NCBI GenBank assembly: GCA_015680685.1 | Contig: MNCI01035712.1 | Coordinates: 1-64,000, forward strand | Reading direction: 5' to 3' | DNA: 64,000 nucleotides | Source of the DNA: Gnetum montanum | Taxonomy: Eukaryota > Streptophyta > Gnetopsida > Gnetales > Gnetaceae | Shown: in pieces, positions 1 to 11,270 of the stretch | Numbering within the stretch: the first letter of the stretch is position 1 | How the letters are laid out: each line of letters opens with the position of its first letter | Made by a program: the position numbers and the translations under genes | The notes under the pieces: model-generated | The model's database searches: none | Told to the model about the DNA's origin: nothing | Seen by the model: the letters and a program-made list of their open reading frames with translations, nothing else

Positions 1-437
1 ATTTTGTCTTTACATCATTTTCCATAAATAATATCATTTTGAGGAATAGAATGTTTCCTTCTTGCTTCCTCAGACAGCAATTGACCAACAATATTATCAA
101 AAGTAAAACTTGTAGATGTATTACTTACAAACATCACAAATGTCTCCCATGAATATGTAAGTGTGCTAAGAAGTGTGATGCATTAATCTTCCTCATCCAT
201 ATTTACCCCCATAGATTGCAACTGATGGACCAATGTATTAAAGATATTCAGGTGTTCTATAATGGCAGTACCTTCAACCATTTTACAATCATACAATTGT
301 TTCTTTAACAATAGCTTAATGGTTAGGAACTTTGTTTGACAAAAAGTTTGCAATTTATCCCATAAATCTTTAGTGAAACAATTGGTTGGCGTTCTGGTGC
401 CAACCAATTGACTACTGACACAATTTAGATTAATCAA
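1..437 (-). pseudogene. Ty1/Copia gag fragment (UBN2-type)
   Basis: Read on the minus strand this is the middle of a Copia-type Gag, the structural protein of a cytoplasmic virus-like particle. Visible motifs in order are TKDLWDKLQTF, LLLKKQLYDCKMVEG, HLNIFNTLVHQLQSMGV and an acidic EED, typical of the UBN2 gag domain. After EED there is an in-frame TAA, and then the same frame continues with SWETFVMFVSNT and GQLLSEEARRK, so the stop is a disabling mutation. The fragment is cut by the left edge of the window, so any zinc knuckle, protease or pol would lie outside. No LTR is visible at the 437 end. Confidence 0.75.
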
Positions 438-1420
438 AGCTGGAATATAAATTTATATATATATATATGCATTCGATGTGAGCTGAAAGGCGCCTGGTTG
501 ACTACTGACGTTCATCTTAGGCCCACAATTTAGATTCAAACAATCCAGAACAGCCATAGCACCATGTTTTCAAAGATTCCGACTGTCCCTCACATGAGTT
601 GTTTTTTTTAGGACAGAAAGCTATATTTTAAATTAGCCCATCCTAGGTTTGGCTTTAGGCGTTTTGGTTATACCAAATCTGGCAAAGCGTCCCCAAGGTG
701 TTTTGCCTTGTTTATTTTGGCAACCATGGCAACTTGGGTCATTTGATCGATCCCATATGATCCCATTCACGGCAGCTGACAAGAATGGTGAGTGTAATAG
801 GCGTGAATTTTACTCCCGTGCATATGTTTTTGGGGATTTTTCCTACGTGCGAAAATTTAAGTTTCATTTTCTCAAGATTATAGCTACTGAGCACTAATAA
901 TTTAGTTTGTGTACATGGTGTGCATTTTCTATCAATGTTCTCTTGTTAAGTTTTCAAGGTTAGAATATCACGAGTTATACCTAAAATAGAAGAAAATTAG
1001 AAAAGCCCGATGATAATGATTCTTGTATGGGTGGAGGAATTGCATGTACATCAAATTTATTATTAATCATGCTATGATTTTTTAACGTCTTTATAGTTTT
1101 TAGGATAACTTAGTTTGAAAATTTGAGGTTTGGAAGTTGATATAAAAGATTATTGAAATAATTTGCAAACATCACATCACTCACAAGTAGTAGTGCTTGT
1201 CAAATTTACACCTTATACCCATGGTTGGTTACACCTATTGTAGTAGATCTACAATATTTATGCTTTGACTTATTTTTAAATTTGAAGTACATGTACCCCC
1301 ACTATTGGACTATGGGTAGAAGCCTTTTTACACTAGTTACCACAAGATAATGGTTAGGCTTTGACTTTAAAAAAAAAAAACAAATATAGTTATACTAAAT
1401 ATATTAGTCCAAGATTATGA
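438..1420. repeat. Unclassified dispersed repeat, copy 1
   Basis: This non-coding stretch has a diverged second copy in the same orientation at about 16265-16800. Shared landmarks in the same order are TTAATCAAAGCT, TTGACTAC, CACCATGTTTTCAAAGAT (CACCTTGTTTTCAGAGAT in copy 2), a conserved segment around CAGAAAG, CATCCTAGGTTTGGCTTTA, CATTTGATCG, and GGTTAGGCTTTGACTTTA near 1351. A short TA microsatellite sits at about 455-470. No ORF or terminal structure identifies the family. Confidence 0.6.
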
Positions 1421-2149
1421 TATTTGTTTTATGAAAGTTAAATATCAACTCTACAAAGTAGTTGACAAATATAGGATGTAACAAGAAATAACTATATAGA
1501 CCTTTTATTGCAATATAATATTTTTATCTCAAATATTTAATTTAAGAGCAACCAAGAAAACTATGATGCTCATCCTGAAGATCTCATAACCTACATAGCC
1601 AACATGTGCATTCTTCTCTAGGAAGTTGCATTCATCTTTCACTTTCGATCCTAATATCATATGAACTCGAATAAAGTTTGTTGATGAAAAAGTGACATCT
1701 CCTCAAAAATACAACCGACAAACAATAAACTTATGAATTTAAATAGTTATCTTTTGTACATTTCAAATAAAATTTTTTCTTACCTTCTATATTTAACCAT
1801 AACTTTATTAAAATCCACTACCTAACCAACTTTAAAATGTGTTTTGAATTATTTTGTATCTCTTTCCATGAGATATCCCAAGTCTTCAACCATTATATCT
1901 CTTGCAAATACCATTCCTATTCTTGTGTGTCTTTAAAAAATACTTTAGAAAATTTAAGTTATTTTTCTATTTTTGCTAATTTTTTGGTATGTGTAATAAA
2001 CAAAAAAATAAATTTTCCTTCTAGAGGAAGTAAAACATGGCATAGGATATTTATACTTCTCACTTTAATTCCTCAAGTAAAAATATCCTTTGTACTCTTT
2101 TAATAGCCTTCTAATTTGGAAAGAACATTTTTTTTTTTTGAAATAAACA
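1421..2149. other. AT-rich sequence, nothing recognised
   Basis: This is low-GC DNA with only short chance ORFs (for example 1837-2103 plus, which lacks any recognisable motif). It separates the repeat from the LINE remnant. Confidence 0.5.
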
Positions 2150-3662
2150 GAAAAAAATACATCCCAAAGAAAATATAATGGTGGAGTGATGAAGTCCAAC
2201 ATACTATCCAAAACAAAGAAAATTGCTTTAGGGAGATAGATGAAAGAATTTTGGTGAAAGACAATGAAATTTTGGATAGGTAGAACAGTTATTTTTAAGA
2301 ATTAGTGAATGAATAAAGTCCTATAGAACACATGCAAGAAGAACCAAATTTTGATTTGATTAATAAATTTTCCTTCTCTAAGGTAAAGGCAACCTTATTA
2401 AAGATGACACATATAAAAGTTGTTGGACAAGATAACATTTCTACATAACCTTGGAAAGCATTAGGAGATATAAGAATTTCATAACTGATAGAGTTTTTTA
2501 ACAAAATTTTGAAAGATGAAAAAATGTCCAACAATTAGAGAAAAAGCATTGTTGTTCCCATATACAAAAATAAAGGAGATGTGCAAAATTATGTAAACTA
2601 TAGAGGGATCTAGATTATGAGCCATATTATGAAACCTTGGAAGAGATTCATAAAGCAATGTCTCATAGTAAAGTTAATAAAATCAGAAAATCAATCAGAA
2701 ATATATTGAGTTAATTCAATACATCAATGAAAGAGCTACCACTAAAATTAGAATAGTTTACTAAACCATATTAAATTTTCTACTTAGAGTAGGTCTACAT
2801 CAGAGGCCTACACTTAATCATACTTATTTGTCATTATTTTAGATGAATTAAAATTATATAAGATGAAATATTTTGTTGAATTCTATTTGTAAATGACATT
2901 ACATTGGTTGATGTAGCCTCAAAAAATATTATTTTTAAAATGGAGAAGTGGAGACATCCTCTAGAATCAAAAGGCTTAAAAATTAGTAGAAGTAAGGCAA
3001 AATATATGACATACAATTTAAATAATAATATAAATAGTAGCAAAATAGAAGTGACAATTCAAAACCAAAAATTCCCTCATTGGAAATAGTTCCATTACAT
3101 AGGATCAATGCTCTAATCATATAGTAAAATTAATAAAGATATAAGAAATAGAATTAAGGCAAGATGGTCAACATGAAGGCCCTTTAGTAGTATTCTATGT
3201 AATATTAATGAAACTAAAGGGAAATTTTTATAAGATAATAATTAGGCATACTATCTTATATGGTGTTGAATTTTGGATAGTACAAAAGAAGCATGAACAA
3301 CAAATAGCATGGAAAAAATGTGAATACTTAGATGGATGTTGAATATTACTAGAAGAGATAAACTGCACAATATAGACATTAGAGTATAACTAAAGTGGCT
3401 TCTATCTTATATAAGTTATCGGAAAAACATCTTAGATGGTTTGGGCATATGTAAAGAAAATCAAATAATGAGCCTATAGAAAAAGGTTGCTACATCACTA
3501 TTCTAGGAAAGCCACCAAAATAAAGAAAAAAACTAATTGAAGATTATTTGAATAAATTGCAAATAAACAAAGATATAGCTCTTCATAAAGTTAAATGATG
3601 AAAAGAACTCATGTAGTCAACCTCATTTTGTTGGAATAAGTTTAGTATGTTGATGATGATGA
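2150..3662 (+). pseudogene. Decayed RTE-clade LINE (non-LTR retrotransposon), RT and 3' end
   Basis: Plus-strand translation in shifting frames gives the plant RTE LINE order: WKALGD, FFNKILKDEKMSNN, VVPIYKNKGDVQNYVNYRGI, then the RT catalytic segment, WRHPLESKGLKISRSKAKYM, a region matching LKGNFYK..IRHTILYGVEFW, and the C-terminal HLRWFGH-like block. The catalytic FADD box reads FVND (about 2886-2897), so the first catalytic Asp is gone. A block between SENQ and the catalytic motif is missing. Many stops and shifts make it dead. The copy ends in a GAT repeat (about 3648-3661), the short 3' tandem tail expected of RTE elements. The endonuclease half is absent, as in typical 5' truncation. 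Confidence 0.85.
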
Positions 3663-4684
3663 TCTAGTCTCTAAATTATGCATCCATAAAACATAGTGGG
3701 ATAAATGATTATTTAAAATATTTGTTTTCTAACCTTTTGATGAAGTGTCTTTGGACACTTGTGTTGATGAGATGCCATCAACGCAGCCCTATCAACGAGA
3801 TCCCGTCAATGTAGGGCTTCCCACATGGACATGTACCCATCGATGTGGCATCCTAGTAGGTCTATAAATACAACATGCAAGCCATGTTAATAGAAGTTAG
3901 AATTGCAATTGCTAGTAGAATTCTTATAGTTTGTTTCCGTAAGAGATAGAATACATTTAAAATTCATTTATGCTAATACTTTTGATTCAACTTCAATGGC
4001 ATACATTAAGATATTTGTAGGTGTTTCTACCTAAAAGAGAACCTTTCCTCTATGCTTTATATGCTATATCATGCTTTCAAGACTATCACTAATTTTATAT
4101 GATGCTATTTGATATCTTTTTATATGATGCCTCATATATGATGCTATTTTATTTTATTTTTGGCTTTTATGATCAATTTTTGAACTTATGTGAATGTATC
4201 TTTTATAGTTCTTAATTTTGTATGTATATGTGTATGATCTATTATTATAGTCCATATCTACTCACCTCCTCTACAAGAATATTTTTGTTCCTTGATAGGA
4301 TTCTTGTTTTCTTCTTGCAAATTTGAAATGAAAAAAAGAAGGAGAACAATTTATGATACCTTGCGTGCATTATTTGACATTTCAGTACAAGTGCTTTGTT
4401 GTAATTTCAAATCAGTGCTCATTTTTTTGGTTCAAGTATAATGCTTAGTGGTTAGTTTGATTGTTGATTAGTCTATCATATTGCATTTGGTTTTCTAGAA
4501 GTCATAAGCTTAAGGTAATCTTGAGTCAAGTAGGAATGCTCATCCTTATTTGTTTACATTTAGTTTGAAACTTTTAGATTAGGGGTTTTTTCATGTTCAA
4601 ATAGGGGGAGACTTTTGGTTGAAATGCAACATTTAGAATGAGAAAACATTTTTCCTATGGTGATCAAATTTACTTGTTCATGCT
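3663..4684 (+). other. Non-coding gap with possible plus-oriented LTR-like promoter
   Basis: No gene is seen. TGATGA at 3738 is followed by a block rich in ATCAACG/GTCAATG motifs (3750-3840) resembling the U3 array of elements D and E, and then by a TATA-like CTATAAATA at 3862-3870. This resembles the start of an LTR on the plus strand, but the matching LTR end is not found, and sequence after the TATA box does not match the other LTRs. Weak. Confidence 0.25.
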
Positions 4685-5605
4685 TGATGAGTGGCAGGTA
4701 TCCCTACACTCAACCATACGAATACAAGTGTCGCATACACGATCCGGTCGAACTCCGTAGACTAAATGCCTACACGCCGCTTGGAACAATTGGGGTTAAT
4801 TAATCATTGTCTTCCTAGTCTTGCTTGTATGTGTCACGGTGTATGGTTAAGCAAGTCTGAGGTATATGATTTTTATGGTATTTTATGTTTTTATCCTATG
4901 CTAAGAGGAAAGGGTTGAGAAGCTAAGACTAACTCCTAACTAATGCACTAAGTTCCTAGTGTCAGCATCCGTTCCCACTCACTGTACACACCCTGAACTA
5001 TGCAATTGTGGCTACCAAATGCTAATCGTTACTAGGATCACCACACGTAATGCACATGCTCGAAGTGGTCGTATTGAGGCACTTAACTAACCTAAGTGTG
5101 ATAAGCATCTGTTCCTTGGCTAACCATACACATCCTTGAATTCTCATAACCAAGTCGTACTTATCCCACGTTCAAGGAGTTGAGGGTGAGAGAGACTAAT
5201 CGCGATGAGTACTCGATTCCTTGACTAACCGTACACATTTGTAAATGCTCGTAATCAAGTTGTACTCATACTGCACTAATGCAGGTAATAAATAACATGT
5301 AGGAAATAACATATGATAAACCTATCCATGTACTGCAAGGTTTATCCACAAAGCTCGTCTTTATTGCCATACACAACTTGCGTTCAAGTACAAAGCTACT
5401 CGAATAAAGATTTGTTCACTTGGGAACTCCTACTGTAGGCACATGGAAAATAATCTATCTTTGGGGTGATCAATCTGCCAGAGCTTCGGTACTTTAAGCC
5501 TAGAATAAGGAATAACGGGAGTGTTGCCTCTTATTTATAGATATGGTGACGGACCACGACATCGCGTACGCGATATCACGACTCATGCGATATCACGTCC
5601 CATCA
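4685..5605 (-). repeat. 3' LTR of element A
   Basis: It begins TGATGAGTGGCAGGTATCCC and ends near CCCATCA, with the family's inverted TGATGA...TCATCA termini. The minus-strand TATA box is CTATAAATA (5532-5540). Between TATA and the U3 end lie two GATATC motifs (5572, 5589) plus GACATCGCG. The adjoining TACCTCCATGACTAAATG is the conserved polypurine-tract side shared by all copies. Confidence 0.8.
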
Positions 5606-7943
5606 TACCTCCATGACTAAATGAAAACTTATCCTCGAGTTCATTACAATGATATTTAGTAGGTATGGAATTATTGAGGGAATGGAACTAATGGGATGCC
5701 ATGTGAATGGATCATTATTACAAGACTTGACAAAATTGTGTTCATGACAACAAGGGTGAACACCTTATTACATTAACATCAGGCCTCATTTGGCAGCTGA
5801 GAGAAAAGAGAACAGAGAAGAGGAGAGAAAAAAAGAGAAGAAGTCTTGCTGCTACCAAGGCCCAAATTGTGTCTTTCATTGTCCATCCGTAAGTGCATCA
5901 TCAATCATGCTCCTTGCATAGCTGCTTTCAGCACTGCTCTATTCCAAGTGCTCTCTCCAAATCCAGTCCGTTATTGCATGATCTCCATTTGCACACACAA
6001 CACAGTCTTATATTAGCAAGGGTAAATGAATTTCAATGTGGTCACACCTTGCTTTGATGTAAGTCCATTGGCTAGGTTGTGGTATGGCTGATACGAATCT
6101 AAGAATATATAAATGATGACTACCAAAGGTGTAGGGGTTAAGAAGAAAATCAAAAAATTCGGGGATAGGAGAGAATCGCAAAAAGTGGGCCCCATACCCC
6201 CATGACTAATCCCGAACCTCTGATAGCAATAGAATGGAGAAAGGAAGGAGTAAGAAAGAAAGATAAAAAGGAACAACTAAAACATCAATTAAGTGGATGT
6301 CAAGATGGAATGAACAAAAGAGAATTAATTGCAAAATATTAAGGGAAAGAAGTTAACTAATGCACCAAAGAGGAAAGTTAGTGGGTCCTCCCCAAAGTAA
6401 GCTCATGCCCTTAGTGCCCTGACAAACCCACATTCAAAGAGTCTGTAGGCTCCGAGAATGTCCTTTGGGACAAGAGTTAAAGTCTTAACTGTAAGAATTT
6501 ACCAAAAAGAAAATAATGTATCTACTAAAATATGCACCAATGATACAATCGAAAATGAGGTGAATAATGGAGAGAAGGGTGGAGAGAAGAAGATGGAATG
6601 GAATCCCCAGAACAAGGTGGTGTACAGCCCGTCATGTGTTTTATGATTAATGTGACTTGGCAAATCTCATTCCAACTCTGGCCTCAAACCAACCACATCC
6701 AGTGACTTCGCATTAATACACTTGGCCAAACCATCCACTGGAGTAACAAAAATGCATCTTCAAAAGCCACCACCATTCCAATAAAACGAAGGAGAGAATA
6801 GAAAGTGAGAAGGGCCTTAGTTAGAGAGAACACTTTTGGTTCCATAACTAGTGCTTGGAGCCCAAGTTTATTTCGTCTAAGGGGTGTGCTTTGAATCCTG
6901 ACTTTGGGTTTTTTTTTTTTTTTTTTATGCGTGAGAACCATACCATGCAAAAACTTTTTATTTTTATTGTCTCAGCTTCCAAAAAGTGGGTAACATTAGA
7001 ACGATAAGAAAAATCAAGAAGAAAACATCCAAGCACCCAAGAGAATGGCCAACATAAATGCATCAAGTTCCCTTGAAATCACACCCTTTTCAAACCTTGA
7101 GTCCTTCCTTAGTTTGAGAAGTACCCAGTCACTGATTTATTAGAGTTCTTATTAGGAAGGGAACTGTACATTTCCAAGTCAAGAGGAACCATAGACTTTG
7201 GTGGATGGATGGATGAAGTGGACTCATTGCCTACCATATCAAAATAATATACCTTAGTGTCAACATCGTAACTTAAAGGTAAAAACCAAACATTAGCAAT
7301 CAATAAAAATTAGTTCATACGATCATTCCGAACACTTATTATGTGACGAACTTACATGGTGGATGGCGCGTGCACGCACACACACACACACAATTGGAAA
7401 AGTATAAAGATGTTGTAAAACAAAAACAAGAAAAGTTAAAAAAAATTTGCAAAACAAAAACGTGTAAAACAAAAATGTGTAAAATAAAAAAGTGTTAAAC
7501 AAAAACGTGTAAAAAAATGTGTAAAACAAAAAAGTGTTAAACAAAAACATGTAAAACAAAAATGTGTAAAACAAAGAAGTGTTAAACAAAAACATGCAAA
7601 ACAAAAAAGTGTTAAACAAAAATGTGTAAAACAAAAACTTAAAAGAACTAAGGGCCCCATATGATTAGCATAGGTGGCCATCTCCCCCATGACTGAATTG
7701 TAAGGGAGAGATCCGAAATAATGAGCACCTGTTTGAATTTTGTAACAGTGCCCAACTTCTCCTTGCGGATATTCTTAGGTTGAGGGGTGGAAGTTGGCGA
7801 TGTTCATATTCCAATGTGTCTATGCCTCTGTGGTTAACATGAGTTGCCTCAGTTTTTTCCATACATATTTGTTTGCTCTTTCGAGCAGCTATCAACCACG
7901 GGGTGTCTACTACTGGTTGTGTGGTTGCTACATACAAGCATCT
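5606..7943. other. Non-coding internal part of element A with simple repeats
   Basis: No coding capacity is supported here. It contains a block shared with elements B, C and E (6389-6435, around TCCTCCCCAAAG), a second shared block (GGTTCCATAACTAGTGCTTGGAGC at 6838-6861, matched at about 48313), a poly-T run near 6907, a CA microsatellite (about 7378-7391) and a 14-17 bp tandem array. Short ORFs across the array encode only F/L-rich repeats. Confidence 0.6.
7378..7640. repeat. CA microsatellite plus GTGTAAAACAAAAA tandem array
   Basis: ACAC repeats at 7378-7391 are followed from about 7420 to 7640 by more than ten imperfect copies of a unit close to GTGTAAAACAAAAA, alternating GTGT and GTGTT forms. 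It lies within the non-coding segment of element A. Confidence 0.8.
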
Positions 7944-8394
7944 TTATTTCAAAGTTGCAAGGGCACACCTATTACATGGAGACATTTCCTCCATGTGATC
8001 ACCTGATGAATCACTGTATGTGATGCATGGAACTTTCTTCTTCTCGATCTTTCCGTGAATACTTATCTTAGATATTTGCAAGGAAAGATCACGAATCCCT
8101 AGGTACGCATCTACTATACTTAGCCATGGCCTTCCCATTATAATTGGGAAGCCCCCTTCGTTGTTAACTTCAATCACCAGGAAATTGGATGGGTATGACC
8201 ATCCACACATAGTGGTGATGATGTCCTCCACCAATCCTAAGGGAATGGTGATGGACTGGTCAGCCAACCCTAGTTGGATGTTACTCTTCTTAAGTTGAGG
8301 TAGGTTCCAAGCTTAATACATTTCTCGTGATATTAGATTGACTCCAGAACCTGAGTTAAGAAGAGCCTGCTGTGGTGCATTTTCGATGATTTGC
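7944..8394 (-). pseudogene. Retropepsin-type aspartic protease of element A, catalytic Asp lost
   Basis: It would cut the Gag/Pol polyprotein. Minus-strand reading gives the active-site loop as LLNSGSGVNLIS, where the family has L(L/I)D(S/T)G, so the catalytic Asp is Asn (AAC). An in-frame TAA follows shortly after (REMY*AW). Downstream are ADQSITIPLGLVEDI, CGWSYPSNFLVIEV, FPIIMGRPWLSIVDAYLGI and VPCITYSD, the usual flap and GRPWL (ILGRPFL-like) region. The same protease, as CGWSYPDDSLVIKVEN and FPIIM.HAWLSIVNA, occurs on the plus strand at about 61.3-61.6 kb. The stop and the D-to-N change both make this copy inactive. Confidence 0.85.
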
Positions 8395-8642
8395 AAATAA
8401 ATTAATGGACTCCCAGGGTCAAATAGTTTCCTAGGAAGGTGGCTCACCTTGATCTAGTTAGTTACAGAATGTGTTAACATAATTGTATGCGTACAAGTCT
8501 TTTGGACTGAAGGGTGCTCCAAAGGGTTAGTTTTTGGAGGCATATACATGTACTTAACCACTTGTTGTTGTGAGAGTTTGTCTAGGCTCCTGGTTCTAAA
8601 GAAGGGCCTCTTCTTTGTACAGTTGTTAGAACTAGCACCTAG

Positions 8643-8731
8643 TTGAATATTTACAGGTTGAATATTTACAGCTCTCACAGCGTTACNCTGAATATTTACA
8701 GGTTGAATATTTACAGCTCTCACAGCGTTAC
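8643..8731. other. 44-bp duplication around a single N, likely assembly join
   Basis: The sequence 8643-8686 is repeated at 8688-8731 (one mismatch at the first base), separated only by the N at 8687. The pattern is what an unmerged overlap between two contigs would give. Confidence 0.75.
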
Positions 8732-8734
8732 GTT

Positions 8735-11007
8735 GTTGCGATTGAGTAAGTAATTCCCCTTGCATTGTTGGAATAGGTTGTGTGGGAACTATAGGTGGAA
8801 GATGTCTCCCGAAGGAGAAGGAGTCCTCCTGAAGTACTCTTGAACTTGGTAGTGACGTTGGGGAGTAGTGTGACCCATAGAGTCACTTGGAGAAACTAGT
8901 TGCTGCACATAATAACCATAAGGATCAGGCTGCCGGTAAGGGTACTATTGTGTTGGCGGTGGCATCCCCCATGATTGTGGGTATTGCCACTGCTGATGTT
9001 GTCCAATGGGCTATGGTGGAGTTCCACTTGGGTAATACGTTAGTGGTTGGTGGAACTGCCTTGGGTTACCTTGTGGATAAGGTAACCTTCGGGGTGTTTG
9101 TTGTTGGTTGAGTCTTGGATTTAGCACATACACCCTAGACTCCTGTAGATGTGAGATAATTGCGCAACAACCCTTAGGATGGTCATAGTAGTAGACCTCA
9201 CATCTACTATCATCGTCTGTGTCAGAGTTCACAGCCTCATCAGAGATAGTAATTTTTCCCTTACCCTTGTTATGTGTAGGGCTTGAATTTCTCTACTTTT
9301 CTTTACCTTTGTCACTGCTTCGTTCCTCCTTAGACTCTTCTATGATTTTCAAGACCATTTCAATTCTTGAGTCTAAGGAATCCCATATTTGATCCATCTT
9401 GGCTGATACCTCGATTGTTAATTTTTTGATCAACAAAGTTTTCTGGTTCACCAACTCTCCGAGTGGTGACTCATCCTCCTCATCATAGAATTTCACTCCC
9501 TTCTTGGGAAGGGAGGGGTCACGGTTGTATTCTTCTACACTTTCTCTCTTACGTAGTTCACCCTCTTCTTGGGCTACTTGTTCCAACAAGCTTTGTACTT
9601 CTTGGGCTCTAAGTTGTGACAGCCTCCCTTGGGCATAAGTCCTAAGGGTTCATCTCATTTCATGCCTTAGCCCATCCACGATGTGGCGAAGTTGATCCCA
9701 CTGAGCATACCCATGGCCTGGGCAACGATGTAGCAATGTAGAGTAGCAGGCCATGGCAGAATCCAAGGGTTCATAAGCACCTTGTTTCTAGCCTTGGATC
9801 TACTTATGCAAATTGGACACTATGGAGTACGTCTAATATTTATTGTTGAAAAGTTCAAGCATCGTACTCCACCTCCTGATGGTTTTCGATTATAAGGACT
9901 AGTACCAGCTCTCTGCTTCTTTGATGAGTGTCCTTGGGAACAACATAAGCTTCTGCCACTCATTGTCTATATTCTGCAAGGCATAGGCATCGTGGAATGC
10001 TTGTAAATGATGTTGTGGATCAGCGTTGTATCCCCTTCAAAACATGGGATATTATTTATGTCCAAACGCTTGATCTGACAGTCTTTTAAGTGCCTTGTGG
10101 AAATCCTAACAGCCTCTGTAATGTTAAGCATACTTCGGGTTACGAGTAGGGGTTTGTCATGATCATCTTTGTCATGACGTCTGTGATGTCTGTATGGTTC
10201 CCTACTCTCCCTACGTCCTTGCCCTCGTCCTATCTCTCAACCTTCCTATTGAGGTCTTTCATCTTCTTTACCTTTACCCTCACTGTTATGTTCTCGATGG
10301 TTGTGCCTAGATGTGGAAGGAGAGTGTGAGTGGTGAGATGAAGAAGAAGAGGAAGGGAAGTCATCACCATGGTGATGTTTCTTATCTTCTCTTCGACTGC
10401 TTCGGCCTCGATCGTTATAACGATCTAAGTGTCTATCCTTAGCATGAGTTGTTGTTCCTTCCGTGAACAGTTAGCGTTCACGAGGATCAAAACCCATAGG
10501 ATATACAATTGATCGAAGGCTCTGATGCCTAACCTCCTCACCATCATGAGGAGGGGGAACATCATTTGCTAAAGAACATGTTATAAGGGGTTCCTCATCT
10601 CCTATTTCACTAAGGACGTGTGGGGCCTTGCCCTTCAACAGTGTGTGTTGACTCTCCTACCTTAAGTCCCTCTTACGTTGTGTGTCTGTGGGATAATAAT
10701 CCCTCATATCAAAGTCCTCAACAATGTATTCAGCGAATAGTTCCTGCATGCCAATCTATGCCAAGGCATGGAAGAGCATGTTCGAGACTGATCGATCTAG
10801 GGGTAACACGATGTTACCTTGCAGGTCTCTCCATCGCAGTTGTTCGTCTTGATGGAGGATAAAAGTAAAGTTCATAATATACTCATCAGGATGAGTATAA
10901 ACTATGTTATATTGTTTAGGACTTGTCTGGTTTTGGTGATGCATTGTATGTTGCCGACTGTCTTCAGTGTTAGTCCTAGGTGAATTAGCTTTGTGAGAAG
11001 AAGTCAT
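8735..11007 (-). pseudogene. gag of element A (Ty3/Gypsy)
   Basis: Gag starts at ATG 11005-11007, 124 nt downstream of the primer-binding site, and is broken by stops and shifts. In order: an N-terminal segment with VYTHPDEYIM and FTFILHQDEQLRWRDLQG; a highly charged Ser/His/Arg-rich stretch (about 10240-10440); the start of the core with TEAVRIS and LKDCQIKRLDINNIPCF (about 10050-10130); then the retrotransposon-gag core, whose decayed AQAMG/LSGINFATSWMG region parallels the CPGHGFSKERLM block of elements B and C. A linker follows with LRKRESVEEYNRDPSL and FYDEEDESPLGEL (9293-9589), then CEVYYYDHPKGCC (about 9170-9205), perhaps a degenerate zinc knuckle, and a Pro/Gln-rich tail. It probably ran into the protease as one polyprotein. 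Confidence 0.7.
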
Positions 11008-11130
11008 TTTTTGTCGGTGTGCTATTTCACCGTTATATAAATTCTTATTTAATTAATTAACCCAAAGGTTCGTTAAGGCTCACAACGATGTGAATGATTT
11101 CCTTATGTTCTAATTGGCGTACAAACACTT

Positions 11131-11151
11131 AGTCCTTGGCAACGGCCCCAA
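11131..11151 (-). promoter_or_regulatory. Primer-binding site of element A (tRNA-Asp type)
   Basis: On the minus strand it reads TTGGGGCCGTTGCCAAGGACT, next to the 5' LTR. It matches the complement of plant tRNA-Asp 3' end (TGGCGCCGTTGCCGGGGA) except at a few bases. tRNA-Asp priming is typical of the Athila lineage. Confidence 0.75.
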
Positions 11152-11270
11152 TTATGAGTGGCGGGTATCCCTACACTCAAGCATACTAATACGAGCATCG
11201 CACGCACAATCTGGTCGAACTCCATAGACTAAATGCCTACACACTGCTTGGAACACTAAATAGGTTAATT
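11152..11270 (-). repeat. Truncated 5' LTR of element A
   Basis: It is homologous to the first about 115 bp of the LTR at 4685 (GTATCCCTACACTCAAGCATAC, CTGGTCGAACTCCATAGACTAAATGCC, GCTTGGAACA, GGTTAATT). Homology stops at about 11270 and unrelated sequence begins. Confidence 0.75.

Larger units (their letters stand above)
4685..11270 (-). mobile_element. Element A: Athila-like Ty3/Gypsy with gag and protease, no RT or integrase
   Basis: Minus-strand LTR element: complete 3' LTR (4685-5605), long non-coding part, protease (7944-8394), gag (about 8735-11007), primer-binding site (11131-11151) and only the first about 119 bp of the 5' LTR (11152-11270). No RT, RNase H or integrase motif exists between protease and 3' LTR, only about 2.3 kb of non-coding DNA that is homologous to the non-coding part of element E (47.7-48.8 kb). 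It also lacks the extra ORF present in B-E. It could not retrotranspose without enzymes supplied in trans. The 5' flank is ATGCT, but the TSD cannot be tested because the right end is truncated. Confidence 0.8.

Noticed and set aside
7323-7690. F/L-rich ORFs with periodic FLF motifs on the minus strand
   Set aside because: Translation of the GTGTAAAACAAAAA tandem array, not a membrane protein.
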